In this document: one piece after another, positions 19,990-29,807 of the stretch | How positions within the stretch are numbered: the stretch's first letter is position 1 | Layout: each line of letters starts with the position of its first letter | NCBI RefSeq assembly: GCF_002874965.1 | Contig: NZ_CP025624.1 | Span: 5,394,001-5,458,000, forward strand | From: Pseudomonas sp. NC02 | Lineage (GTDB): Bacteria > Pseudomonadota > Gammaproteobacteria > Pseudomonadales > Pseudomonadaceae | DNA length: 64,000 nucleotides | Direction of reading: 5' to 3' | Translations under genes and position numbers: made by a program | Notes under the pieces: model-generated | The model's input: the letters and a program-made list of their open reading frames with translations, nothing else | Database searches by the model: none | Told to the model about the DNA's origin: nothing

Positions 19990-22011
19990 ATGAATAGCAC
20001 TATCGGGACGGGTCCTGAGACAAACAGCCCACCTGAATCTGGCGAGAGTGATTTGTCCGCCGCGGGCCTCAACCACAGCGAAGCCTTCACCGAACGCGTG
20101 CTTGCCAGCATCAACGATTGCATCAAGGTGCTGGACCTCGACGCCCGCCTGACCTTCATGAGCGAAGGCGGCAAGCAGATCATGGAAGTCAGCGACTTCA
20201 ATGCGATCCGCGGCTGCCCCTGGCCCGACTTCTGGCACGACCAGGGCAATCTCGATGCCAAGGCTGCCGTTGAGGCCGCCAAGGCCGGTCGCAATGCCAG
20301 CTTTGTCGGCGCTGCCCACACCCTGGCCGGCAACCTTAAATGGTGGCACGTGAACGTCAGCCCGATCATGGGCAGTGACGGCCTGCCGGAGAAAATCCTC
20401 TGCGTGTCCCGGGACATCACGCCCCTGCGCGAAGCCGAAGAGTCCCTGCGCAAACTCAACGAGTCCCTGGAACAGCGGGTGGTCGAACGCACTCGCGATC
20501 GCGACCGTATCTGGCGCCTGTCGCCGGACCTGATGCTGGTGGCACAACTCGACGGTGTGATCTCCGCCGTGAACCCGGCCTGGACACGCATGCTCGGCCA
20601 CGCCGAAAACGACCTGGTGGGCAGCCAGTTGCTGGCCCTGGTTCACCCCGACGACCTGGCCGTCTCATCCTCGGCGGTCAGCCGTTTGGGCGATGGCAAG
20701 AACTTCCCCAATTTCAAGAACCGTTACCGCCACCAGGACGGCAGCTACCGCATGATCGCCTGGACGGCCGTGCCCGACAGCGACTACATCCACGCCGTGG
20801 GCCGTGATATCCAGGCTGAGGAAGAAGCCAAGGAAGCCCTGCGACTGTCGGAAGACGCCCTGCGTCAGTCACAGAAACTGGAAGCCATCGGCCAACTCAC
20901 TGGCGGTGTCGCACATGATTTCAATAACCTGCTGACGGTGATCAAGTCCTGTGCCGACTTGCTCAAGCCACCTGCCCTGAGCGAAGCACGCCGCGTGAAA
21001 TACGTGGAAGCCATCGCCAGCACGGTCGATCGCGCGGCCCGCCTGACGGCCCAGTTGCTCACATTCGCCCGCCGCCAGGCTTTGCGACCCGAGGTGTTCA
21101 ACGTCGGCGAAAGTGTAAAGCGGGTGGGCGAGATGATGGACAGCCTGACCGGTTCACGGGTCAAGGTAAGCATCCAGGTGCCTGACGACGCCTGCTTTAT
21201 CAACGCCGACGAAAGCCAGTTCGATACCGCGCTGGTCAACATGGTGGTGAACGCCAGGGATGCCATGGCCGGCAACGGGCATTTGACCATCACCGTTTCG
21301 ACGGCAAGCTGGCTACCCTCGGTTCGCGCTCACCCGGTACGTGTCGCCGATTACGTGACCATCGAACTGGCGGACACCGGCTCGGGTATCCCGCCGGAAA
21401 AACTCGACGCGATCTTTGAGCCCTTCTACACCACCAAGGGTATCGGCCAGGGCACCGGCCTGGGCTTGTCCCAGGTGTACGGCTTCGCCAAGCAATCAGG
21501 CGGGGAAATCCTGGTACAGAGCGAGTGCGGCAGGGGTAGCCAATTTACGCTGTACCTGCCCAAGGTCGAGCCAAGTGCCATGCCGGTACCTCAAGACACC
21601 AGCGCTTCGCCCATCATCTCAGGCTTGTGCGTGCTGATGGTCGAGGACAACGCCGATGTGGGCCTGTACACCTCGCAAACCCTGGAACAGATGGGCTTTC
21701 ACGTGCTGTGGGTGCCGGATGCGAACAGCGCGCTGGAAGCCCTGGCCCCCAACCCAGAAAGCTTCCAGGTGGTGTTCTCCGATATCTCCATGCCCGGCAT
21801 GAGTGGCCTGGAGTTGCTGGACGCAATCGAAGCCTTGTACCCATGGCTGCCGGTGGTGCTCACCACCGGCTACAACGACGAATACGCGCGTATCGCCCAG
21901 GAAGAAGCCAGCCGTTTTGTCTTGCTGCAAAAGCCGTATTCCACCGAGGTGCTGGCCCTGCTGCTGCAAAAAGTCGTCAAGAGCCGCCTGCCCCTGGTCG
22001 CACAAGGCTAG
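19990..22011 (+). CDS. PAS-containing hybrid sensor histidine kinase with receiver domain
   Basis: Cytoplasmic hybrid kinase of 673 residues. Two PAS domains (about 28-145 and 170-285) are joined by a coiled segment. HisKA carries H309 in GGVAHDFNNLL. The HATPase domain has NMVVNARDAM (N box), ADTGSGIPPE and GTGLGLSQVYG. A C-terminal receiver domain has the phosphoacceptor D598 in SDISMPGMSG. No membrane segment is predicted, so it senses an internal signal. No output response regulator is adjacent. The ribosome site is weak and the start could be slightly downstream. Its stop overlaps that of the convergent LysR gene. Confidence 0.92.
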   Translation: MNSTIGTGPETNSPPESGESDLSAAGLNHSEAFTERVLASINDCIKVLDLDARLTFMSEGGKQIMEVSDFNAIRGCPWPDFWHDQGNLDAKAAVEAAKAGRNASFVGAAHTLAGNLKWWHVNVSPIMGSDGLPEKILCVSRDITPLREAEESLRKLNESLEQRVVERTRDRDRIWRLSPDLMLVAQLDGVISAVNPAWTRMLGHAENDLVGSQLLALVHPDDLAVSSSAVSRLGDGKNFPNFKNRYRHQDGSYRMIAWTAVPDSDYIHAVGRDIQAEEEAKEALRLSEDALRQSQKLEAIGQLTGGVAHDFNNLLTVIKSCADLLKPPALSEARRVKYVEAIASTVDRAARLTAQLLTFARRQALRPEVFNVGESVKRVGEMMDSLTGSRVKVSIQVPDDACFINADESQFDTALVNMVVNARDAMAGNGHLTITVSTASWLPSVRAHPVRVADYVTIELADTGSGIPPEKLDAIFEPFYTTKGIGQGTGLGLSQVYGFAKQSGGEILVQSECGRGSQFTLYLPKVEPSAMPVPQDTSASPIISGLCVLMVEDNADVGLYTSQTLEQMGFHVLWVPDANSALEALAPNPESFQVVFSDISMPGMSGLELLDAIEALYPWLPVVLTTGYNDEYARIAQEEASRFVLLQKPYSTEVLALLLQKVVKSRLPLVAQG

Positions 22012-22913
22012 ACCGCAGGCCGGGTCGTGTCCGGAACATTCCCCATCTCCAGGGCCAGATCCAGCCAGGCCCGCGCCGCCGGTGGCAAGTGCGCCTGTCG
22101 CCGCCAAGCCAGGGCGATGTGCCAATCAGTCTGGGGCTCGTCCAGCTGGATCAGGGCGATGCCGGCGTGCAGGTGTTTGTAAGCCAGCATGCTCGGTAGA
22201 AACGCGACACCCAGGCCTGCGGCAACCAGGTCGACGATAAAGTCGATCTGCGCACTGCGGGCGGTGATACGCGGGACTACGCCTCTGCGCTCGCAGGCTG
22301 TGAGAATGATCCGGTTAAGCGCAAACCCGGCCTCGAACAGAATAAAGGGCGAGTCAGCCAGGTCGGAAAAATCGACGCTTTTACGCCCGGCCAAAGGATG
22401 GTCGATCGGCATCACCACCATCAGTGGCTCGACGCGCACATCCTGATATTCAAATTCTCCCGCCACCGGTACCAGCAACGCGGCCAGGTCCACCTCCCCG
22501 GCCTCCAGGCATTCGCCCAACTTCTTGCTGCCATGCTCGATCAGCTCGATCTCGATTTCCGGATAACGCTGTCGATACAAGGCAAACATCGCCGCAAACA
22601 GCACCCCACTGCCCACCGGCGGCAAGCCGATGCGCAATACACCGCGCTTGAGCCCCAGCAAGTCGTTGATCTCGGCCACCAGGTCACTGCGCTCCGCCAG
22701 CAACACCAGCGCTCGGCGGTAGGCAATTTCGCCGGCGGCCGTGAGCTCGCTCTTGTGGCCGATGCGATTGAACAGCGGCGTGCCCAATTCATCTTCCAGA
22801 GTCTTGACCGCCTTGCTGACGGTAGACTGGGTGAGCGAAACCACCTCGGCTGCTTGTGAGAAGCTGCCCTGGCGAACTACTTCGACAAAGGCCAGCAACG
22901 TACGAAGGTTCAT
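22008..22913 (-). CDS. LysR-family transcriptional regulator divergent from lldD
   Basis: A 301-residue regulator with an N-terminal winged HTH (about 1-60, MNLRTLLAFVEVVRQGSFSQAA...STVSKAVKTLEDELG) and a periplasmic-binding-like effector domain (about 90-295). The ATG at 22913 is preferred over 22940 because the family starts MNLRTL and GGAA lies just upstream. It is divergently transcribed from lldD with 107 bases between the starts, the classic arrangement for a LysR protein controlling its neighbour and itself. The effector is unknown; L-lactate or a related 2-hydroxy acid is a fair guess. Confidence 0.9.
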   Translation of the reverse strand: MNLRTLLAFVEVVRQGSFSQAAEVVSLTQSTVSKAVKTLEDELGTPLFNRIGHKSELTAAGEIAYRRALVLLAERSDLVAEINDLLGLKRGVLRIGLPPVGSGVLFAAMFALYRQRYPEIEIELIEHGSKKLGECLEAGEVDLAALLVPVAGEFEYQDVRVEPLMVVMPIDHPLAGRKSVDFSDLADSPFILFEAGFALNRIILTACERRGVVPRITARSAQIDFIVDLVAAGLGVAFLPSMLAYKHLHAGIALIQLDEPQTDWHIALAWRRQAHLPPAARAWLDLALEMGNVPDTTRPAV

Positions 22914-23020
22914 GAGTATTCCGTTTGCGACTTGATTCAAGTTGGAAAAGTTGTTTTTACCATGAAAGGCCTTTGTCTATCCTCACCCCACCGTTTTCTT
23001 CACTCGGGGCATCACTGTTC

Positions 23021-24163
23021 ATGATCATTTCGTCTGCATCGGATTACCGCGAAGCCGCCCGCCGCAAACTGCCGCGTTTCCTGTTCGACTACATCGACGG
23101 CGGCGCCTACGCCGAACACACCCTCAGGGCCAACAGCTCGGACCTGTCGGATATCAGCCTGCGCCAGCGCATCCTGCGCAACGTCGAAAGCCTGAGCCTT
23201 GAAACCACGTTGTTCGACCAGCCATTGGCGATGCCGGTGGTCCTCAGCCCGGTGGGCCTGACCGGCATGTTTGCCCGGCGTGGTGAAGTCCAGGCGGCGA
23301 AGGCGGCAGCGAACAAGGGCATTCCGTTTTGCCTGTCGACCGTTTCCGTGTGCCCGATCGAGGAAGTGGCGTCCCAGAGCCCGCAATCGATCTGGTTTCA
23401 GCTGTATGTGCTGAAAGACCGCGGCTTCATGAAAAACGCCCTGGAGCGCGCCCAGGCCGCCGGGGTGAAAAACCTCGTGTTCACGGTCGACATGCCCACC
23501 CCCGGCGCGCGTTATCGCGATGCCCATTCGGGTATGTCCGGTGCCTACGGGCCGCAACGCCAAATCCTGCAGGCCATGACCAAACCAGCCTGGGCCTTCG
23601 ATGTGGGCCTGCTGGGTCGCCCCCACGACCTGGGCAACATCTCCAAGTACCTGGGCAAGCCCACCCAACTGAAGGACTACATCGGCTGGCTGGCCAACAA
23701 CTTCGACCCTTCCATCAGTTGGAAAGACCTGGAGTGGATCCGCGAATTCTGGAAAGGCCCGATGATCATCAAAGGCATCCTCGACCCACAAGATGCCAAG
23801 GACGCGGTGAGCTTTGGTGCCGACGGCATCGTCGTATCCAACCACGGCGGGCGCCAGTTGGATGGCGTGCTGTCCACAGCCAAGGCACTGGCGCCTATCG
23901 TACAAGCCGTGGGCAGCGATCTGACGGTGCTGGTGGACTCCGGCGTACGCTCGGGGCTGGACGTGGTGCGCATGCTCGCGCTGGGCGCCAAGGGCGTTCT
24001 GCTGGGCCGTGCACAGGCTTACGCACTGGCCGCCGACGGGCAGCGTGGCGTGGAGAACCTGCTGGATATCTTCGCCAAGGAAATGCGCGTGGCCATGACG
24101 TTGACCGGAGTCACGTCGATCGCCCAGATCGATGAGTCGATCCTGGTGCGCAGCCAGGGTTGA
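23021..24163 (+). CDS. lldD: FMN-dependent L-lactate dehydrogenase
   Basis: Membrane-associated flavoenzyme oxidising L-lactate to pyruvate and feeding electrons to quinone. The 380-residue protein aligns well by eye with E. coli LldD from [14 protein letters not shown] to the end, including [43 protein letters not shown] (active-site His and Arg) and [18 protein letters not shown] (FMN phosphate). The frame extends to a TTG at 22925, but the family start is 23021. No lactate permease or D-lactate dehydrogenase adjoins it here, so it stands outside the usual lldPD arrangement. Confidence 0.95.
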   Translation: MIISSASDYREAARRKLPRFLFDYIDGGAYAEHTLRANSSDLSDISLRQRILRNVESLSLETTLFDQPLAMPVVLSPVGLTGMFARRGEVQAAKAAANKGIPFCLSTVSVCPIEEVASQSPQSIWFQLYVLKDRGFMKNALERAQAAGVKNLVFTVDMPTPGARYRDAHSGMSGAYGPQRQILQAMTKPAWAFDVGLLGRPHDLGNISKYLGKPTQLKDYIGWLANNFDPSISWKDLEWIREFWKGPMIIKGILDPQDAKDAVSFGADGIVVSNHGGRQLDGVLSTAKALAPIVQAVGSDLTVLVDSGVRSGLDVVRMLALGAKGVLLGRAQAYALAADGQRGVENLLDIFAKEMRVAMTLTGVTSIAQIDESILVRSQG

Positions 24164-24238
24164 TCAGTGCAGCGACCTCGGAGCATCCCTTCCGGGGTCG
24201 CCCACAGATATTTCTAAATGTTTCTTCATAAAGCCAAA

Positions 24239-24256
24239 CCGTCATTAAACAGACAC
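24239..24256 (+). promoter_or_regulatory. Candidate Pho box upstream of pstS
   Basis: CCGTCAT-TAAA-CAGACAC matches the PhoB direct repeat CTGTCAT-N4-CTGTCAT at 10 of 14 informative positions, well in the first half and weakly in the second. An AT-rich possible -10 (GAATTAAAT, about 24264-24272) follows at suitable distance. Function is inferred from the operon downstream. Confidence 0.5.
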
Positions 24257-24332
24257 ATTTCAGGAATTAAATCGTCACGTCCCAGGCAGGTGGAGTCCTC
24301 CACCTGCCCCCTTCCTTTGAGGTGTCGTCGTG

Positions 24333-25349
24333 ATGTTGCTGACCAAAAAGAGTCTGTCAGTGTTGTTCACTGCCCTGTGCCTGAGTGGTGTCGCTCACGC
24401 CACTGACGTCACGGGCGCAGGCTCCAGTTTCGTCTACCCGGTGCTGTCCAAGTGGTCCCAGGAATACAGCAAAAGCTCCAGTGACCGGATCAACTACCAG
24501 TCCATCGGCTCCGGTGGTGGTATCGCCCAGATCAAAGCGGCTACCGTGGACTTCGGTGCGTCCGACGCGCCGCTGTCGGCGGATGAACTGAAGGCCGGCG
24601 GCCTCGGCCAATTCCCAAGCGTGATTGGCGGCATCGTGCCGGTGATGAACGTCGAGGGCGTTGCAGCTGGCCAGCTGAAACTCGATGGTGATGTGCTGGC
24701 GAAGATCTTCCTCGGTGACATCAAGGCCTGGAACGACCCGGCGATTGCCGCCCTCAACCCCGGCTTGAAACTGCCGGGCGCGAATATCACCGTGGTCCAC
24801 CGCTCGGACGGCTCGGGCACCTCGTACAACTTCACCAACTACCTCTCCAAGGTCAGTGATGGCTGGAAAACCAAAATCGGTTTCGGCACCACCGTGCCGT
24901 GGCCGGTCGGTGTGGGCGGCAAGGGTAACGAAGGTGTTTCGGCCTACGTGAAGCAGATCAAGAACTCCATCGGCTTTGTTGAATACGCCTACGCCCTGCA
25001 AAACAAGATGACCTACGCCTCACTGAAGAACGCGTCCGGCAAATTCGTCGAGCCCAACGCCAAGGCCTTCCAGGCAGCGGCTGATACTGCCGATTGGGCC
25101 AACGCCCATGACTTCAACCTGATCATGACCAACGCACCGGGCGAGAACGCGTGGCCGATCACGGCGACCACCTGGATCATCATGTACAAGCAGGCAAAAA
25201 ACGTTGAGCAAAGCCAGGCCGCTTTCAACTTCTTCAAATGGTCGTTGGAGAAAGGTCAGCAGCAGGCTGCGGCATTGGACTACGTAGCGTTGCCCGATTC
25301 CCTCGTGACCCGGATCGAAGGTTACTGGAAGTCTGACTTCGCCCACTGA
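24333..25349 (+). CDS. pstS: Phosphate ABC transporter substrate-binding protein
   Basis: Periplasmic phosphate receptor. The 338-residue precursor has a signal peptide (about 1-22, ending VAHA) and the E. coli-type PstS motifs: VTGAGSSFVYPVLSKW, DFGASDAPLS, HRSDGSGTSYNFTNYL (phosphate-binding Arg, Asp, Ser, Thr) and PWPVGVGGKGNEG. A GTG at 24330 is an alternative start one codon earlier; GAGG at 24319-24322 fits either. It heads pstSCAB. Confidence 0.95.
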   Translation: MLLTKKSLSVLFTALCLSGVAHATDVTGAGSSFVYPVLSKWSQEYSKSSSDRINYQSIGSGGGIAQIKAATVDFGASDAPLSADELKAGGLGQFPSVIGGIVPVMNVEGVAAGQLKLDGDVLAKIFLGDIKAWNDPAIAALNPGLKLPGANITVVHRSDGSGTSYNFTNYLSKVSDGWKTKIGFGTTVPWPVGVGGKGNEGVSAYVKQIKNSIGFVEYAYALQNKMTYASLKNASGKFVEPNAKAFQAAADTADWANAHDFNLIMTNAPGENAWPITATTWIIMYKQAKNVEQSQAAFNFFKWSLEKGQQQAAALDYVALPDSLVTRIEGYWKSDFAH

Positions 25350-25400
25350 TCCGCCTCTATAGCCCCCTTCCTCAAGCATCTGCATGCTTGATGGAGGCGG

Positions 25401-26411
25401 GTGAGCACTTCTGATATGAACGACACCGTGCAATCCCTGGTTATGACTACTCACGCAAGCGACGTGTCGGGTGATAGCCGCGCCGCTCGCGATCAGCGCC
25501 ACGATCTGTGGTTCAAACGCTCGATGTTCGGGGCCGCGATGCTGGCGCTGCTGCTCTTGGCAAGCATCGCCGCCTCCACCCTGTGGGGCGGTGGCCTGGC
25601 CTTCAAGACCTTCGGTTTCGGTTTCATCACCAGCACCGAGTGGGATGCGGTCAACAACCACTTTGGCGCCCTGGTACCGATCTACGGCACCTTGGTCACC
25701 TCGTTGCTGGCGTTGCTGATTGCGGTGCCGGTGAGTTTCGGCATCGCTATTTTCCTCACCGAAGTGGCGCCGCCCTGGCTCAGAATGCCAGTCGCCTCCG
25801 CCGTTGAATTGCTCGCGGGCATTCCCTCGATTATCTATGGCATGTGGGGCCTGTTTGTTTTCGGGCCCTTTATGGCTGAACACTTGTCACCCTGGATCAA
25901 TGACTACCTGGGTGCGCTTCCGTTTATTGGCTCGCTGTTCCAGGGGCCGCCGCTGGGCATCGGGATGCTGACCGCCGGCATCGTGCTGGCGATCATGATC
26001 ACGCCGTTCATCACGTCGGTGATGCATGAGGTTTTCCGCAGTGTGCCGACTCAATTGAAGGAGTCGGCCTACGCACTGGGCAGTACTACCTGGGAAGTGG
26101 TGTGGGACATCGTCCTGCCCTACACCCGTTCGGCCGTGGTCGGCGGGATCTTTCTCGGCCTCGGCCGCGCCCTGGGTGAAACCATGGCCGTGACCTTCGT
26201 GCTGGGCAACGCGCAACAGTTCTCCGCCTCGTTGCTGATGCCCAGCAGTTCCATCGCGTCCGTCATCGCCAACGAGTTCAGCGAGGCGTACACCGACCTG
26301 CATCGCTCGGCGCTGATCGCCCTGGGCTTCCTGCTGTTTATCGTGACATTCGTGGTGCTGGCACTGGCGCGGCTGATGCTCATGCGCCTGTCCCGCAAGG
26401 AGGGCCTATGA
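25401..26411 (+). CDS. pstC: Phosphate ABC transporter permease PstC
   Basis: Inner-membrane permease half of the Pst transporter. The protein has up to 336 residues with about six membrane helices and the EAA loop EVFRSVPTQLKESAYALGSTTWEVVWDIVLP near residues 213-243. The start is uncertain: GTG at 25401 follows GGAGG by only three bases, ATG at 25416 has no well-placed site, and ATG at 25443 is also possible. It overlaps pstA by four bases. Confidence 0.92.
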   Translation: MSTSDMNDTVQSLVMTTHASDVSGDSRAARDQRHDLWFKRSMFGAAMLALLLLASIAASTLWGGGLAFKTFGFGFITSTEWDAVNNHFGALVPIYGTLVTSLLALLIAVPVSFGIAIFLTEVAPPWLRMPVASAVELLAGIPSIIYGMWGLFVFGPFMAEHLSPWINDYLGALPFIGSLFQGPPLGIGMLTAGIVLAIMITPFITSVMHEVFRSVPTQLKESAYALGSTTWEVVWDIVLPYTRSAVVGGIFLGLGRALGETMAVTFVLGNAQQFSASLLMPSSSIASVIANEFSEAYTDLHRSALIALGFLLFIVTFVVLALARLMLMRLSRKEGL

Positions 26412-27280
26412 GCAGCAACGAACGCCTGTACCGCAAGCGTGCCTTGAAGAACCGGGTGGCCATGCTGCTCAGTTGTGGCGCGACAGTCTTTGGCCTGCTG
26501 TGGCTGGCGTGGATTCTGCTGACCACCATCATCAACGGCTTTCAGGCGCTCAACCTGCGCCTGTTTACCGAGATGACGCCGCCACCCGGAACAGACGGCG
26601 GCCTGGCCAACGCGTTTTATGGCAGCGCCCTGATGTCCGGGATTGCGCTGCTGATTGGCACGCCCATCGGGCTGATGGCCGGTATCTGGCTGGCGGAATT
26701 CGCACGACACTCGCGCCTGGGTACCACGGTGCGTTTCATCAACGACATCCTGCTGTCCGCGCCGTCGATCGTGCTGGGCCTGTTCATCTACACCGGGGTG
26801 ATCCTGCCGCTGAACCTGCTGACCAATCACCAGGTAGGTTTCTCCGCCATTGCCGGTGCCCTGGCGCTGGCCTTGCTGGTGATTCCGGTGGTGGTGCGCA
26901 CGACCGACGAGATGCTCCAACTGCAACCTTCCACCATGCGCGAGGCGGCCCTGGCCCTGGGCGTACCCCAGTGGAAACTGACGTTGCAGATCGTGTTGAG
27001 AGCGGCCAAGGCCGGCGTGGTGACCGGCATCCTGCTGGCGCTGGCGCGGATTACCGGGGAAACCGCGCCGCTGCTGTTCACCGCCTTCGGCAACCAGTTC
27101 TGGAGCAGCAACCTGCTCAAGCCGATTGCCAGCGTGCCGGTGGTTATTTTCCAGTACGCCATGAGCCCCTTCGATGACTGGCACTCCCTCGCATGGGCAG
27201 GCGCCTTGGTACTGACGATGTTCGTGCTGGTGCTGAGCTTGCTGTCTCGCCTGATTCTTTTGCGCAATAGGTCCCACTGA
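26408..27280 (+). CDS. pstA: Phosphate ABC transporter permease PstA
   Basis: Second permease subunit, 290 residues, with about six membrane helices. The EAA loop is [26 protein letters not shown] near residues 178-203. The ATG overlaps the pstC stop (ATGA), and the pstA stop shares one base with the pstB start, indicating translational coupling within the operon. The [10 protein letters not shown] and [15 protein letters not shown] segments are those of PstA. Confidence 0.95.
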   Translation: MSSNERLYRKRALKNRVAMLLSCGATVFGLLWLAWILLTTIINGFQALNLRLFTEMTPPPGTDGGLANAFYGSALMSGIALLIGTPIGLMAGIWLAEFARHSRLGTTVRFINDILLSAPSIVLGLFIYTGVILPLNLLTNHQVGFSAIAGALALALLVIPVVVRTTDEMLQLQPSTMREAALALGVPQWKLTLQIVLRAAKAGVVTGILLALARITGETAPLLFTAFGNQFWSSNLLKPIASVPVVIFQYAMSPFDDWHSLAWAGALVLTMFVLVLSLLSRLILLRNRSH

Positions 27281-28059
27281 TGCAATCGACCCGCCTTGAT
27301 CCTGAAAAAACCAAAATCCGTGTCCGTGGGTTGGAGTTTTTCTACAACAACCAACGTTCGCTGAAATCCATCGACATCGACATTCCGGAAAAACGCATCA
27401 CCGCGATCATCGGCCCATCGGGCTGCGGCAAGTCGACCTTGCTACGGGTGTTCAACCGTATCTACTCGATGTACCCGAAGCAGGAAGCCCGCGGTGAAGT
27501 GCTGCTCAATGGCGAAAACATCCTCGCCCCCGGCTATTCGATGAACCGCCTGCGCAGCCACGTCGGAATGGTCTTCCAGAAGCCGGTACCGTTCCCGATG
27601 TCGATCTACGACAACATCGCCTATGCCGTGCGTCACCACGAAAAGCTGTCGCGCCGGGAAATGGATGATCGAGTCGAGCAAGCCTTGCGCGGCGGCGCGC
27701 TGTGGGATGAGGTGAAGGACAAACTCAAACAAAGCGCCCAGAGTCTTTCCGGCGGACAACAGCAACGGCTGTGCATCGCCCGCACCATTGCGCTGCGCCC
27801 GCAAGTATTGTTGCTGGATGAACCGACCTCGGCGCTCGACCCGATTTCCACCGGGCGCATCGAGCAGTTGATCACCGAGCTGAAAGAGCAATACACGGTG
27901 ATCATCGTGACCCACAACATGCAGCAGGCCGCCCGGGTGTCGGACAGCACGGCGTTCATGTTCATGGGCGAACTGATTGAGCATGGCAATACGGATGAGA
28001 TCTTCACCAAGCCGAAGATGAAACAGACCGAGGACTACATCACCGGGCGGTTTGGCTAG
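27280..28059 (+). CDS. pstB: Phosphate ABC transporter ATPase PstB
   Basis: Cytoplasmic ATPase of the Pst transporter, 259 residues. Walker A is GPSGCGKST (about 46-54), the Q loop is [16 protein letters not shown], the ABC signature is [14 protein letters not shown] and Walker B is [13 protein letters not shown], followed by the H-loop HNMQQAARV. The operon ends here: an intrinsic terminator follows within 15 bases and there is no phoU, unlike the common pstSCAB-phoU order. Confidence 0.97.
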   Translation: MQSTRLDPEKTKIRVRGLEFFYNNQRSLKSIDIDIPEKRITAIIGPSGCGKSTLLRVFNRIYSMYPKQEARGEVLLNGENILAPGYSMNRLRSHVGMVFQKPVPFPMSIYDNIAYAVRHHEKLSRREMDDRVEQALRGGALWDEVKDKLKQSAQSLSGGQQQRLCIARTIALRPQVLLLDEPTSALDPISTGRIEQLITELKEQYTVIIVTHNMQQAARVSDSTAFMFMGELIEHGNTDEIFTKPKMKQTEDYITGRFG

Positions 28060-28067
28060 CTTTAACA

Positions 28068-28111
28068 AAAAAGTCGATCACTCTCTGTCGCGAGAGTGAT
28101 CGGCTTTTTAC
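28068..28111 (+). terminator. Terminator of the pst operon
   Basis: GATCACTCTC (28076-28085) pairs with GAGAGTGATC (28092-28101), with A run before and GGCTTTTT after. Confidence 0.92.
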
Positions 28112-28116
28112 TGGGC

Positions 28117-28158
28117 AAAAAAAAACCCGGAAATCCTCACTTGCGTGGGCCTTCCGGA
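28117..28158 (-). terminator. Terminator of the tRNA-Lys transcript
   Basis: On the minus strand TCCGGAA and TTCCGGG pair across about 20 bases, followed by a run of nine or ten T. It faces the pst terminator. Confidence 0.8.
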
Positions 28159-28177
28159 TTTTCTAAACCGCCAAAAA

Positions 28178-28253
28178 TGGTGGGTCGTGTGGGATTCGAA
28201 CCTACGACCAATTGGTTAAAAGCCAACTGCTCTACCAACTGAGCTAACGACCC
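28178..28253 (-). tRNA. tRNA-Lys (anticodon TTT)
   Basis: Read on the minus strand: acceptor GGGTCGT, D loop TAGCTCAGTTGGTAGAGC, anticodon arm GTTGG-CTTTTAA-CCAAT with TTT at the anticodon, T arm CGTAGGTTCGAATCCTACA, acceptor ACGACCC and encoded ACCA, 76 bases in all. The 3' half is identical in kind to the tRNA-Lys att sites used by ICEs of the clc/PAPI family in P. aeruginosa. Nothing is inserted here. Confidence 0.97.
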
Positions 28254-28316
28254 GCTGTGTGGTGGCGCGTATAATACTGATTTCTAAGGATTATTCAACA
28301 CCTTATTTAAAATAAA

Positions 28317-28994
28317 TCAGAAATAACGCGTTGGGTCAGTAATTCCGGCCGCTTGGAAGCCCTCTGCACGCAGTCTGCAGCTGTCGCATTTCCCACAAGC
28401 GCGACCATCAGTGTCTGCCTGATAGCAGGAAACAGTCAGCGAGTAATCGACGCCAAGTCCTACGCCTGCCTTCACGATATCGGCCTTGCTACGGTTCTGC
28501 AGTGGCGCCAGGATGCGAAAGCCCTGCCCTTCTACACCGGCCTTGGTCGCCAGGTTGGCCATGCGCTCGAACGACTCGATGTACTCGGGGCGGCAGTCCG
28601 GGTATCCGGCGTAGTCCAGGGCGTTGACGCCGATGAAGATGTCGCGGGCATTGAGCACCTCGGCCCAGCCGAGGGCCAGGGACAGGAAGACCGTGTTGCG
28701 TGCCGGCACGTAGGTCACCGGAATGCCTTCGCTGGGGCCTTGCGGCACGTCTATGGAGCTGTCGGTCAGCGCCGAGCCACCCATGCCGTCGAGATTCAGG
28801 CCGATCACCTTGTGCTCAACCGCGCCCAGGTCTCGGGCGACACGGGCGGCAGCGTTCAGTTCGGCACGGTGACGCTGGCCGTAGTCGAAGCTCATGGTGT
28901 AGCAGCTGTAGCCTTCTGCACGGGCCATGGCGACCACGGTCGCGGAGTCGAGGCCGCCGGACAGCAGGATCACCGCACGTTTTTGATCAGTCAT
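28317..28994 (-). CDS. queC: 7-cyano-7-deazaguanine synthase
   Basis: ATP-dependent enzyme making preQ0 from carboxydeazaguanine in queuosine biosynthesis. It has 225 residues, a PP-loop SGGLDSAT near residues 10-17 and a zinc site with C-x8-CGKCDSC in the C-terminal [18 protein letters not shown] region. The frame opens at 29096, but the family start [14 protein letters not shown] is at 28994, two bases from the end of queE. It is followed by tRNA-Lys on the same strand, a natural partner order since it is also next to the tRNA in P. aeruginosa. Confidence 0.96.
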   Translation of the reverse strand: MTDQKRAVILLSGGLDSATVVAMARAEGYSCYTMSFDYGQRHRAELNAAARVARDLGAVEHKVIGLNLDGMGGSALTDSSIDVPQGPSEGIPVTYVPARNTVFLSLALGWAEVLNARDIFIGVNALDYAGYPDCRPEYIESFERMANLATKAGVEGQGFRILAPLQNRSKADIVKAGVGLGVDYSLTVSCYQADTDGRACGKCDSCRLRAEGFQAAGITDPTRYF

Positions 28995-28995
28995 C

Positions 28996-29643
28996 TCAGC
29001 GCCCCGGCTCATCGTTCCACAGGTACTTGTGCAGCTGCAGTTGCAGACGCACCGGAAGGTTGTCTGCAACGACCCAGTCGGCCAGGTCGCGAGCATTCAG
29101 GTCATGATGGCTGGGGGAAAACAGCACTTCGCCGGCCCGGCGGTCCAGGCCATACTGGATCAGCTTGGAGGTCGCCCAGTCGTAGTCTTCACGGGAACAG
29201 ATGACGAACTTGACCTGATCGTTGGCCGTCAGCAGCTCAATGTTCTCGTAGCGGTTGCGGTGCACTTCCTTGGAGCCTGGGGTCTTGAGGTCGACGACTC
29301 GGCTGACCCGAGGGTCGACTGCAGAGATATCGAGGGCGCCGCTGGTTTCCAGGGACACCTCGTAACCGGCATCGCACAACTGCTTGAGCAAGGGAATGGC
29401 ATTGGGCTGTGCCAGTGGCTCGCCACCCGTGACGCAGACATAACGCGGCTGGTAACCGGCCACCTGCTCAAGGATGTCTTCAAGGGTGCGCACGGTGCCG
29501 CCGCTGAAGGCGTAGGCGCTGTCGCAGTACTGGCAACGCAGCGGGCAACCGGTGAGGCGCACAAATACAGTGGGCAGCCCGGCAGTGCGCGTTTCACCCT
29601 GCAACGAGTAAAAAACTTCGGTGATACGTAATGTGTCTTGCAT
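28996..29643 (-). CDS. queE: 7-carboxy-7-deazaguanine synthase
   Basis: Radical SAM enzyme converting carboxytetrahydropterin to carboxydeazaguanine. It has 215 residues and a C-x3-C-x2-C cluster motif, [11 protein letters not shown], at about 31-41, followed by a G-G-E SAM motif in [10 protein letters not shown]. The ATG at 29643 is used; an in-frame GTG three codons earlier is less likely. It is directly upstream of queC on the same transcript and downstream of the tol-pal cluster terminator. Confidence 0.95.
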   Translation of the reverse strand: MQDTLRITEVFYSLQGETRTAGLPTVFVRLTGCPLRCQYCDSAYAFSGGTVRTLEDILEQVAGYQPRYVCVTGGEPLAQPNAIPLLKQLCDAGYEVSLETSGALDISAVDPRVSRVVDLKTPGSKEVHRNRYENIELLTANDQVKFVICSREDYDWATSKLIQYGLDRRAGEVLFSPSHHDLNARDLADWVVADNLPVRLQLQLHKYLWNDEPGR

Positions 29644-29758
29644 AGTCGCCACGGGCGTAACAGCTAAACAGGCTGTCCGCCTCCGTCAGGCACTTCAAGG
29701 AATTGCGCCAACGCGTAAACCCCAGGAAGCGTGTTTCATAAAAGGGCGTGGATTCTAA

Positions 29759-29789
29759 CGAAAAAACCCGCGCAGGGCGCGGGTTTCTT
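29759..29789 (-). terminator. Terminator after cpoB
   Basis: CCCGCGC (29767-29773) pairs with GCGCGGG (29777-29783). On the minus strand six T follow the stem. It separates the tol-pal unit from queE-queC. Confidence 0.88.
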
Positions 29790-29807
29790 CTGAACGGGTT
29801 GCGACGC

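Noticed and set aside
24171..24200. GCGACC/GGTCGC hairpin after lldD as a terminator
   Set aside because: Stem is imperfect and no T run follows; not strong enough to list.
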